From: Clostridium sp. UBA4108
Lineage (GTDB): Bacteria; Bacillota; Clostridia; Clostridiales; Clostridiaceae
Assembly (NCBI GenBank): GCA_002381695.1
Contig: DFXM01000009.1
Coordinates: forward strand, 73,027 to 80,274
DNA length: 7,248 nucleotides
Direction: 5' to 3'
A model generated the notes under the pieces. The model was not told the origin of the DNA. It did no database searches and saw only the letters and a program-made list of their open reading frames with translations. Made by a program: the position numbers and the translations under genes. Positions 1 to 5,601 of the stretch are shown here, in pieces. The stretch's first letter is position 1; every line of letters starts with the position of its first letter.

Positions 1-114
1 AACAATTTATTAAACATACTTGTAATATGAATTATCTTTATTGCAACTTATATATTAATCCCATGGTTTTCTCAAAAATCTATAGAAAATGTAATGATGC
101 TTACAAAAAAATAA
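1..114 (+). pseudogene. Possible C-terminal remnant of an upstream membrane protein, with an in-frame TGA
   Basis: Frame 1 reads from the window edge to a TAA at 112-114, interrupted once by TGA at 28-30. The translation on both sides looks protein-like: NNLLNILVI, then the stop, then a hydrophobic stretch containing ATYILIPWFSQKSIE and ending in LTKK. That is what the last transmembrane helix and short basic tail of a membrane protein would look like. If the TGA were TGG (Trp), the helix would be continuous. The other open frame here (frame 3, to a TAA at 129-131) is rich in Cys, Asn and Tyr and looks like out-of-frame translation. AT-rich non-coding DNA can stay open this long by chance and no family is recognisable, so the call is tentative. 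It could be a decayed gene end, a sequencing error or nothing. Confidence 0.25.
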
Positions 115-126
115 AAAAGTTTATAG

Positions 127-132
127 TATAAT
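127..132 (+). promoter_or_regulatory. Candidate -10 element for the chemoreceptor gene
   Basis: TATAAT lies 91 bases before the start codon of the chemoreceptor, in the only gap available for its promoter. No good -35 (TTGACA-like) hexamer sits 16-18 bases upstream; that stretch is an A-run. An alternative sigma-D (motility sigma) reading pairs AAAA at 115-118 with CTAGATAA at 134-141 at a 15-base spacing. This resembles only part of the known TAAA-N15-GCCGATAA consensus. Either assignment is weak. Confidence 0.25.
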
Positions 133-223
133 ACTAGATAATATGAAATTTTTAGACGTTTTATGAATAAAAATGTAAGAAAGTAAATAACTTTAATTAT
201 GTGTTTGGAGGATTGTTATAAGT

Positions 224-1921
224 ATGAATTTTAAAAGTGGAATAGGAGAAAAGTTTAAGCACTATCCAATAAAAAAGAAAATCTCAGTAGGATTTATGAT
301 AGTTATAGTGCTATTTGTAATTTTAATGATTATATCTATATTTGAAATAGACAGTATGGGTAGAAAAGTTAGTAAATTATATAAAGGACCTTATGGTCTT
401 GCAGATACTGTATGGAGCATAAAAAGTGGAGTTATAAAATCTGAAGGAGATATGTACAAGGCAGTCATAGAAGGGGAAACGGAGAAGATAAAAAAACATG
501 TAGAGTCCTCTAATAAGGAAGGGGAAAAAATTAAAGAAAATATAGTAAAGCTAAGAGAACAATATTTAGGTGATAAAAGTTCTATAGATAAATTTGAGGG
601 CTACATAGATGAAGCCCAAGGTTTTAAGAAGGAAATTGTGGAATTACTTATAGAGCAAAAAAATGAAGAGGCAATGGAATTAATAGAAAATAAATATTTG
701 AAATCAATTGAAAGTGCTGAAGAAACTATTAATAATATATATAAAGAATCTCAACAAAGGGCAGAGAATTTTGTTGCTTCAGCCTCAAGAGATAAAATCA
801 TATCTTCTATAATCAGCATAGGGCTTCTGGCAATTATTGTATTTGTAAGCATTTATATAATAAGAGTTATATCAACGATTTTAATTGAATCTGTGAATTC
901 TGTTATGAAGATGTCACGTGATTTATCAGAAGGTAAACTTATCAAGTCAGAAGGAGAAAAATCCCGTGATGAACTGGGGAAAATGGCTGGAAATTTAGAT
1001 GAAACAGTAGGTACTTTGAAGGAATATATAGAAGATATATCTAGGGTATTAGAAAGCCTTTCTAAAGGAAATTTAGCTGTAAAAACCAGTATAGAATATA
1101 AAGGAGATTTCTTACCTATAAAAGATTCTTTAGAAGAGATTATAATTTCATTGAATGAGGTATTTGTAAGTATACAGGAGTCTTCAAATCAAGTAGCAGC
1201 TGGATCAGAACAAATATCTTCATCTACTCAAGAACTATCATCAGGAGCCTCAGATCAAGCTGGAGCAGTAGAAGAACTTTTAGCTAGCTTTAATGAAATG
1301 CAAGCCCAATTTAGCCAGAACGCAGAAAATGCAGAAAGAGCTGATGAACTTACTAATTATGCAAAAGATACAGTTCAAGTGGGAAATGAAAAGATGGATC
1401 AATTAGTGTCTTCCATGGAGGATATAAATATAGCTTCAAGGAGAATATCAGAGATTATAGGAGCTATAGAGGATATTGCCTCCCAAACTAATCTTCTAGC
1501 ATTAAATGCTGCTATAGAAGCGGCAAGAGCTGGAGAGCATGGGAGAGGTTTTGCTGTGGTAGCAGAAGAAGTAAGGGTACTTGCAGAAAAATCTTCAGAA
1601 TCGGTAAAGAGCACTAGAGAGATAATAGAGAACTCTATTAAAGTAGCAGATAGGGGAAGTATTCTAGCTAAGGATACTGCTGGTTCTTTAGAGGATATAG
1701 CTGAAAGTGCAGGGAATGTATTGGTATTAGTAAAAGAAATAGCAGAAGCTTCAAAGGAGCAGGCTATAGTTATAAATCAAATGACCTCTGGAGTAGAACA
1801 AATATCAGAAGTAATTCAAATGAATTCAGCTACAGCTGAAGAAACAGCAGCAGCCACAGAGGAGTTAACGGCTCATGCACAGGTTTTAGATGAACAAGTA
1901 TTAAGATTTAATCTGAAATAA
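224..1921 (+). CDS. Methyl-accepting chemotaxis protein (transmembrane chemoreceptor)
   Basis: This membrane chemoreceptor passes an extracellular stimulus to the CheA-CheW kinase complex and so controls flagellar switching. A short basic N-terminus precedes TM1 (about residues 19-41). The outside sensor domain (about 42-190) is helical and rich in Lys and Glu, most like the four-helix-bundle (4HB_MCP) type. TM2 is about 192-215. A HAMP linker (216-266) follows, then a second HAMP-like segment with GNLAVK and YKGDFLPIKDSL (about 278-302). The cytoplasmic coiled-coil signalling domain covers about 316-565. Its hairpin tip is unmistakable: QTNLLALNAAIEAARAGEHG at 421-440, with the E432-AARAGE core that binds CheW and CheA. 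Glu/Gln pairs flanked by Ser, Ala and Thr (SSSTQELSSG near 332-341, ATAEETAAATEEL near the C-terminus) are plausible methylation sites. There is no C-terminal CheR-docking pentapeptide; the protein ends RFNLK. The start is ATG with GGAGG at 207-211, a rather long 12-base spacing. Length (565 residues) is normal. The ligand cannot be inferred, and no chemotaxis genes are adjacent. Confidence 0.96.
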   Translation: MNFKSGIGEKFKHYPIKKKISVGFMIVIVLFVILMIISIFEIDSMGRKVSKLYKGPYGLADTVWSIKSGVIKSEGDMYKAVIEGETEKIKKHVESSNKEGEKIKENIVKLREQYLGDKSSIDKFEGYIDEAQGFKKEIVELLIEQKNEEAMELIENKYLKSIESAEETINNIYKESQQRAENFVASASRDKIISSIISIGLLAIIVFVSIYIIRVISTILIESVNSVMKMSRDLSEGKLIKSEGEKSRDELGKMAGNLDETVGTLKEYIEDISRVLESLSKGNLAVKTSIEYKGDFLPIKDSLEEIIISLNEVFVSIQESSNQVAAGSEQISSSTQELSSGASDQAGAVEELLASFNEMQAQFSQNAENAERADELTNYAKDTVQVGNEKMDQLVSSMEDINIASRRISEIIGAIEDIASQTNLLALNAAIEAARAGEHGRGFAVVAEEVRVLAEKSSESVKSTREIIENSIKVADRGSILAKDTAGSLEDIAESAGNVLVLVKEIAEASKEQAIVINQMTSGVEQISEVIQMNSATAEETAAATEELTAHAQVLDEQVLRFNLK

Positions 1922-1932
1922 TAAAAATAAGG

Positions 1933-1961
1933 TAGAAATATGTAAGAGAATGTTGTATAAT
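1933..1961 (+). promoter_or_regulatory. Sigma-A-type promoter for the riboswitch-controlled importer operon
   Basis: A perfect -10 hexamer TATAAT (1956-1961) is preceded at exactly 17 bases by TAGAAA (1933-1938), a 4 of 6 match to TTGACA. Transcription would start near 1967-1970, about 35 bases before the P1 helix of the riboswitch, which is the expected arrangement. It begins only 12 bases after the chemoreceptor stop codon, and I see no obvious terminator for that gene between them, so some read-through from upstream is possible. Confidence 0.6.
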
Positions 1962-1984
1962 GTAAATCGCATGTAAAGTAATAC

Positions 1985-2162
1985 ATAATAACTGCATATG
2001 GATAATATTGGTTTTGCAAAAATTAAAAAGGAAGTTGGATGAGAATTCCACGCAGGACCGCTACTGTAATTAGGGAGTACTAGTTTGTTAATCCACTGAA
2101 TGATAATATTTGGGAAGGAAAACTAGTATGATGAACTATAAGTCAGGAGACTTGCCAATATT
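1985..2162 (+). ncRNA. Cobalamin (B12) riboswitch aptamer
   Basis: This leader RNA binds adenosylcobalamin or a related corrinoid and controls the importer genes below. The B12 box AGTCAGGAGACTTGCC is complete at 2141-2156. The P1 helix is perfect: AATATTGG (2004-2011) pairs with CCAATATT (2155-2162). Other conserved pieces are in order: GGATGAGAATTCC (2037-2049, P4 region), the P5 hairpin GCAG/CTGT (2052-2055 with 2064-2067) closing loop L5 GACCGCTA (2056-2063), CCACTGA (2094-2100) and TGGGAAGG (2111-2118). The peripheral arms TACTAGTT and AACTAGTA (about 2078-2085 and 2121-2128) form an extra helix. Family recognition is by the established B12-element consensus. The exact 5' end is uncertain by 10-20 bases. 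Confidence 0.95.
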
Positions 2163-2281
2163 AAATATCGATACTCTTCGGTACAAAGAGTGATACCATT
2201 CCTTAGAGTATCCTTATATTATATCCATGAAGAATTATAGTATTTTACAAATTATAATTTGGATGTAAAGGGAGGATAAAA
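2163..2281 (+). promoter_or_regulatory. Riboswitch expression platform with Shine-Dalgarno sequestor
   Basis: This stretch between the aptamer and the first importer gene can fold in two exclusive ways. (1) Sequestor: 2209-2227 is co-linear with 2260-2278 and pairs at 17 of 19 positions, counting three G-U pairs, with mismatches at 2216/2271 and 2218/2269. It is extended by AATTATA (2233-2239) with TATAATT (2253-2259). It buries the Shine-Dalgarno GGGAGG (2270-2275), which is 6 bases before the ATG. (2) Antisequestor: GATACTCT (2170-2177) pairs with AGAGTATC (2205-2212) and takes the base of the sequestor away. A P13-like hairpin, ACTCTT (2173-2178) with AAGAGT (2186-2191), excludes the antisequestor. 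Its loop begins CGGT (2179-2182), complementary to ACCG (2057-2060) in L5. There is no G/C hairpin followed by a T-run, so control of translation is inferred rather than termination. Confidence 0.7.
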
Positions 2282-3319
2282 ATGAAAATTTTAAAAAAAG
2301 CCAAATTTAAAAAACTTACAGCACTTTTATTGAGCTCTATGCTCGTGTTAGGACTTGTGGGGTGCAGTTCTAAAGACAGTGGGAAAGAACCAAACAATTC
2401 AACCCCTTCAAATGAAACTTCAAAGAAGGATTCACACTATCCCGTAACCATTGAAACCTATAATTATGCAAAACAACCAGTGAAAATAACCTTTGATAAG
2501 GCACCAGAGAAGGTGGTGGCTATATATCAAAATTCTATTGAAACTATGTTAGCTTTAGGATTAGAGGATAAGATAGTTGCTGCTGCGGGCCTTGATCATG
2601 ATGTAAAGCCAGAATTTAAGGACGCTTTTGGTAAAATAAACTATTTAGAAGAGTTTACACCAGCGAAAGAAAGTATAGTTATGTTAGAACCAGATTTCAT
2701 ATTAGGATGGTTCTCATTGTTTAATGAGAAAAGATTAGGTGAAGTTGATTACTGGCATGGAAGTGGCGTAAACACATATATGTCTTTAAATAGTGGAGTA
2801 AAGGCCGAGAAAAATATAGATAATGAGATTATTGATATATTAAATTTAGGAAAAATATTTAATGTGGAAGATAAAGCTCAAAAGCTAGTTGATGAGATAA
2901 ATAATAAAGTTAAAACTGTTTCAGAATCAGTTAAAGGTCAAGAAAAACAAAGTACAATAATTGTTGAATTTATGAATGACCAAATATCTACCTATGGTGC
3001 AAATTCCTTAGGGGGAGATATGGTTACTAAACTTGGTGCAAACCTAGTAAAACCTGATGGCGGAAAAATTAGTGAAGAGGATTTAGTAAATTTAAATCCA
3101 GATTCTATATTTGTGGTATATATGGATAGAAGCGATGAAAATGTTCCTAAACAAGAGGTTAATCGTATTTTAGAAAATAGTGCCTTTGCAAGTTTAAAGG
3201 CTGTTAAAGAAAAAAGAGTTTATGCTATACCTCTAGGAGAGATGTATTCTAGTGGAATAAGAACTATAGATGGTATAAATACTTTCACTAAAGGCTTATA
3301 CCCTGATTTAAAGAACTAG
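2282..3319 (+). CDS. btuF: Corrinoid (B12) ABC importer, substrate-binding lipoprotein
   Basis: This extracellular binding lipoprotein captures the ligand and delivers it to the permease encoded next. The N-terminus has basic residues, a hydrophobic stretch (13-25) and a lipobox LVGC with the lipidated cysteine at 28. A flexible Ser/Asn/Lys/Thr linker (29-52) follows. The rest fits the periplasmic-binding fold of the TroA/FecB/BtuF type (PF01497): KITFDKAPEKVVAI at 68-81, ETMLALGLEDKIVAAAG at 87-103, EPDFILGW at 136-143, and a C-terminal lobe with NPDSIFVVY at 272-280 and AFASLKAVKEKRVYAIP near 301-317. At 345 residues it has the normal length. The start is ATG with GGGAGG 6 bases upstream. 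It is the first gene of the operon and directly follows the B12 riboswitch, so the ligand is most likely cobalamin or another corrinoid. By protein sequence alone an iron-siderophore or haem binder is equally possible, and an automatic annotation may say iron. Confidence 0.88.
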   Translation: MKILKKAKFKKLTALLLSSMLVLGLVGCSSKDSGKEPNNSTPSNETSKKDSHYPVTIETYNYAKQPVKITFDKAPEKVVAIYQNSIETMLALGLEDKIVAAAGLDHDVKPEFKDAFGKINYLEEFTPAKESIVMLEPDFILGWFSLFNEKRLGEVDYWHGSGVNTYMSLNSGVKAEKNIDNEIIDILNLGKIFNVEDKAQKLVDEINNKVKTVSESVKGQEKQSTIIVEFMNDQISTYGANSLGGDMVTKLGANLVKPDGGKISEEDLVNLNPDSIFVVYMDRSDENVPKQEVNRILENSAFASLKAVKEKRVYAIPLGEMYSSGIRTIDGINTFTKGLYPDLKN

Positions 3320-3328
3320 GAGAATTAG

Positions 3329-4420
3329 ATGAAAAAGAAAATGTATATATCAGATAAAGAAACTGGTTTATTTAAAGGAACACCTATTTATATAGGTGTT
3401 TCTCTCATACTACTCATAATTTTATTTTTATCTATAGGAGTTGCTATTACCTTAGGGTCAGTGAATATAAGTATAAGTGATGTATATAAAATTATATTCT
3501 ATGAAATGTTTAATATAGGGGATAAAGCTCTCCTTGGAAGTGGAGCAGCCCATGATGTAGTTTGGCTTATAAGATTTCCGAGAATAGTTTTAGCCATGGC
3601 AGTTGGAATAGGGCTTTCTGTGGTTGGTATAGTAATGCAGGCAATAGTAAAAAATCCATTGGCAGACCCTTATATATTAGGAGTATCCTCAGGGGCCTCA
3701 CTAGGTGCTACCATAGCAGTTATGTGTGGAGTAGGGGGAGTTCTAGGGGTAAATGCCATTGGAATTAGTGGTTTTATAGGTGCATTTTCCATATCTATAT
3801 TAGTATTATTTATATCTAACATAGGAGGGCATTCAAACTCTATAAAGTTACTTTTAGCTGGTATGGCATTGAGCGCAGTTTGCAGTGCCTTTTCAAATTT
3901 TATAGTGTATACTGCCAATGATGCAGAGGGAATGAAGACTATAGCCTTTTGGCTTATGGGAAGCTTAGCAGGGGCAAAATGGAAGGAAATCATGTATATA
4001 TTGCCTATTATATTATTAGGGACTATATTTTTTATGACTCAATGCAGAACCTTAAACCTAATGCTCCTAGGAGATGAGGTATCCATTACCTTAGGTACAG
4101 ACCTTCATAAATTTAGACATGTATATCTAGTTATAACTTCACTAATGATTGGAGTTTTAATATACTCCTCAGGAATGATTGGCTTTGTAGGATTAATTAT
4201 TCCACACTTGGTGAGAATGCTATTTGGTACAGACCATAAGAAGCTAATACCAATAGCAGCCATATTAGGAGCTATATTTTTAATATGGGCAGATGTGTTA
4301 TCTAGAATAATAATAAAAGGTACAGAGATACCAATAGGTATACTAACATCTATGATAGGAGCACCTTGTTTCATATGGTTAATGATTAAAAAGACCTATG
4401 GATTTGGAGGAAATAACTAA
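3329..4420 (+). CDS. btuC: ABC importer membrane permease, BtuC/FecCD family
   Basis: This polytopic membrane subunit forms the translocation path as a homodimer, with two ATPase subunits below. It has about ten hydrophobic segments. Family (PF01032) signatures are clear: LIRFPR at 80-85, MQAIVKNPLADPYILGVSSG at 103-122, LGDEVSITLG at 247-256 (the region that contacts the ATPase), GMIGFVGLIIPHLVR at 282-296 and EIPIGILTSMIGAPCFIWL near 333-351. The 363-residue length includes a basic, soluble N-terminal extension of about 20 residues. The ribosome binding site AGGAG (3318-3322) overlaps the stop codon of the binding-protein gene, leaving a 9-bp gap, so the two are co-translated. A second ATG at residue 5 is less well spaced. 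The stop overlaps the next start by one base (TAATG). Family assignment is firm. Corrinoid rather than siderophore specificity is inferred from the riboswitch. Confidence 0.9.
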   Translation: MKKKMYISDKETGLFKGTPIYIGVSLILLIILFLSIGVAITLGSVNISISDVYKIIFYEMFNIGDKALLGSGAAHDVVWLIRFPRIVLAMAVGIGLSVVGIVMQAIVKNPLADPYILGVSSGASLGATIAVMCGVGGVLGVNAIGISGFIGAFSISILVLFISNIGGHSNSIKLLLAGMALSAVCSAFSNFIVYTANDAEGMKTIAFWLMGSLAGAKWKEIMYILPIILLGTIFFMTQCRTLNLMLLGDEVSITLGTDLHKFRHVYLVITSLMIGVLIYSSGMIGFVGLIIPHLVRMLFGTDHKKLIPIAAILGAIFLIWADVLSRIIIKGTEIPIGILTSMIGAPCFIWLMIKKTYGFGGNN

Positions 4421-5187
4421 TGAATATAAAAACAGAAAATATTAAAGTAGACATAGGTAGTACTAGTATTTTAAAAGGTATAGATATAAACGTTGATAAC
4501 AAAGAATTTGTAGGTATAATTGGCCCTAATGGCAGTGGAAAATCTACTTTTTTGAAATGCATATATAGAACCTTAAAGCCCTCAGGTGGAGTTGTAAAAT
4601 TAGATGAAGTGGCTATAGACAAATTATCTGTAAAGGATACTGCAAAAAAAATGGCGGTGGTATCTCAACATAATCATTATAATTTTGACTTTACAGTGAA
4701 AGATATTGTGCTTATGGGAAGATCTCCTCATAAAAAGATAATGGAAAGAGATAGTGAAGATGATTATAAGATTATGGATGAGGCACTTAGAAAAGTGAAT
4801 ATGCTAGATTTTAAAAATAGAAGTTTTTCTACCTTATCAGGGGGAGAGCAGCAGCGTATTATCCTTGCAAGAGCCTTAGCTCAACAGACCAAATGTTTAA
4901 TCTTAGATGAGCCTACAAATCATTTAGATATTAAGTATCAACTACAACTCATGTCTATAGTAAAGGGGTTAAATATTGAAGTTATATCAGCAATTCACGA
5001 TTTAAATATTGCTGCCATGTATTGTGATAAAATATATGTTTTAAAGGATGGTCAGGTAGTGGCATATGGAACTCCAAGAGATATATTAACACCAAAGCTA
5101 ATAAAAGAGGTATATGAAGTAGATGCTGTAGTTAATGAAGATGAGAATTCCAATATAGTTAATATATCTTACAAAATATGCATGTGA
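4420..5187 (+). CDS. btuD: ABC importer ATPase, BtuD/FecE family
   Basis: This cytoplasmic nucleotide-binding subunit powers the permease. All ATPase motifs are intact: Walker A GPNGSGKST at 35-43, Q-loop glutamine Q83, ABC signature LSGGEQQR at 139-146, Walker B CLILDEP at 159-165 with catalytic E164, D-loop NHLD at 167-170, and switch histidine H193 in AIHDLN. The 255-residue length is typical of the FecE/FhuC/BtuD group, and GQVVAYGTPRDILTPKLIKEVYEVDA near the C-terminus is the usual family ending. The start codon overlaps the permease stop (TAATG), and the Shine-Dalgarno GGAGG (4406-4410) lies inside the permease gene, so translation is coupled. It is the last gene of the operon. The ligand call rests on the operon's riboswitch. 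Confidence 0.93.
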   Translation: MNIKTENIKVDIGSTSILKGIDINVDNKEFVGIIGPNGSGKSTFLKCIYRTLKPSGGVVKLDEVAIDKLSVKDTAKKMAVVSQHNHYNFDFTVKDIVLMGRSPHKKIMERDSEDDYKIMDEALRKVNMLDFKNRSFSTLSGGEQQRIILARALAQQTKCLILDEPTNHLDIKYQLQLMSIVKGLNIEVISAIHDLNIAAMYCDKIYVLKDGQVVAYGTPRDILTPKLIKEVYEVDAVVNEDENSNIVNISYKICM

Positions 5188-5255
5188 AAAAGATGGTAAA
5201 TACTTATGTATCATATACAGAAGTTATTAAAAGTTAATTTTATAGATTTTAAAAG

Positions 5256-5296
5256 GGCTGTGGCTTATGACTAAATTTTAGTCATAAGCCACAGCC
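5256..5296 (+). terminator. Perfect 20-bp-arm hairpin after the importer operon, probable terminator
   Basis: GGCTGTGGCTTATGACTAAA (5256-5275) is the exact reverse complement of 5277-5296, with one T between. In RNA this gives a stem of about 17-18 bp with a small AU-rich loop. It lies 68 bases after the ATPase stop codon, where the operon terminator should be. On the plus strand it is followed by TATACTTATATACT, not by a T-run, so it is not a textbook intrinsic terminator. On the minus strand the stem is followed by CTTTTAAAATC, a slightly better tail. It may end transcription, protect the 3' end of the operon mRNA, or be a copy of a dispersed repeat. Confidence 0.6.
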
Positions 5297-5312
5297 TATA
5301 CTTATATACTCT

Positions 5313-5328
5313 TATATATATATATATA
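5313..5328. repeat. (TA)8 dinucleotide tract
   Basis: Eight uninterrupted TA units begin 16 bases after the right arm of the hairpin. Such tracts can vary in length by slippage and melt easily. No gene reads through it and it is not placed between recognisable promoter elements, so a regulatory role is not supported. Confidence 0.8.
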
Positions 5329-5446
5329 TGCGATATGAATAGTATAATATTTTAAAGTTTGTTATAATAATTATTATATGACAATTATTGTTCAAAAACT
5401 ACAATATTTTAAACAAGATTTAACATTAATCATCTTAATTTCAAGT

Positions 5447-5474
5447 ATTAATAAAATGTTAATATTTTATTAAT
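5447..5474. repeat. 11-bp AT-only inverted repeat upstream of the kinase gene
   Basis: ATTAATAAAAT (5447-5457) and ATTTTATTAAT (5464-5474) are exact reverse complements separated by GTTAAT. A T-rich stretch (CTTCTTTCTTTTTT, 5479-5492) follows. An overlapping alternative pairing exists: TTAACAT (5420-5426) with ATGTTAA (5456-5462). It could be a regulator binding site for the kinase gene 130 bases downstream, a poor terminator, or chance in very AT-rich DNA. Confidence 0.5.
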
Positions 5475-5601
5475 GGACTTCTTTCTTTTTTAAATTTTAT
5501 ATTATATAATTATGTTGATTGATGTAAAAAAAGTAAAATATTTAATAGAAATTGTTATATATCATATGGAATGTAATTAATAAGTGAAAGGGGAACCACT
5601 T

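Larger units (their letters stand above)
5188..5583. other. AT-rich intergenic region between the importer operon and the kinase gene
   Basis: About 400 bases with no credible gene on either strand; every frame is broken by frequent stops. It holds a perfect hairpin (5256-5296), a (TA)8 tract (5313-5328), a 14-bp palindrome ATAATAATTATTAT (5364-5377) and an 11-bp inverted repeat (5447-5474) followed by a T-rich run. The kinase promoter must lie here, and several TATAAT hexamers exist (5343-5348, 5363-5368, 5505-5510). None has a good -35 at the right distance and such hexamers are expected by chance in DNA this AT-rich, so I do not choose one. Confidence 0.8.

Noticed and set aside
1..223. 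Cyclic di-GMP riboswitch upstream of the chemoreceptor
   Set aside because: Such riboswitches can precede motility genes in clostridia, so I looked. The conserved GEMM core with its CACGCACAG-like element and tetraloop receptor is absent; only AT-rich sequence is present.
1399..1614. Open minus-strand frame inside the chemoreceptor signalling domain
   Set aside because: It lies opposite the most conserved part of the receptor gene, has no ribosome binding site and encodes a Ser/Ala-rich product typical of an antisense shadow.
2163..2230. Intrinsic transcription terminator as the riboswitch output
   Set aside because: The available hairpins are followed by mixed sequence (CTTATATTATATCC) with no T-run, whereas a strong helix covers the Shine-Dalgarno sequence.
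3562..4374. Open frames on both strands inside the permease gene (3562-3768 plus; 3670-3993 and 4105-4374 minus)
   Set aside because: The permease frame covers the whole stretch with intact family motifs. The others lack start signals and recognisable domains.
4386..4622. Minus-strand frame across the permease-ATPase junction
   Set aside because: It is antisense to the Walker A region and the TAATG junction, and has no ribosome binding site or protein-like features.
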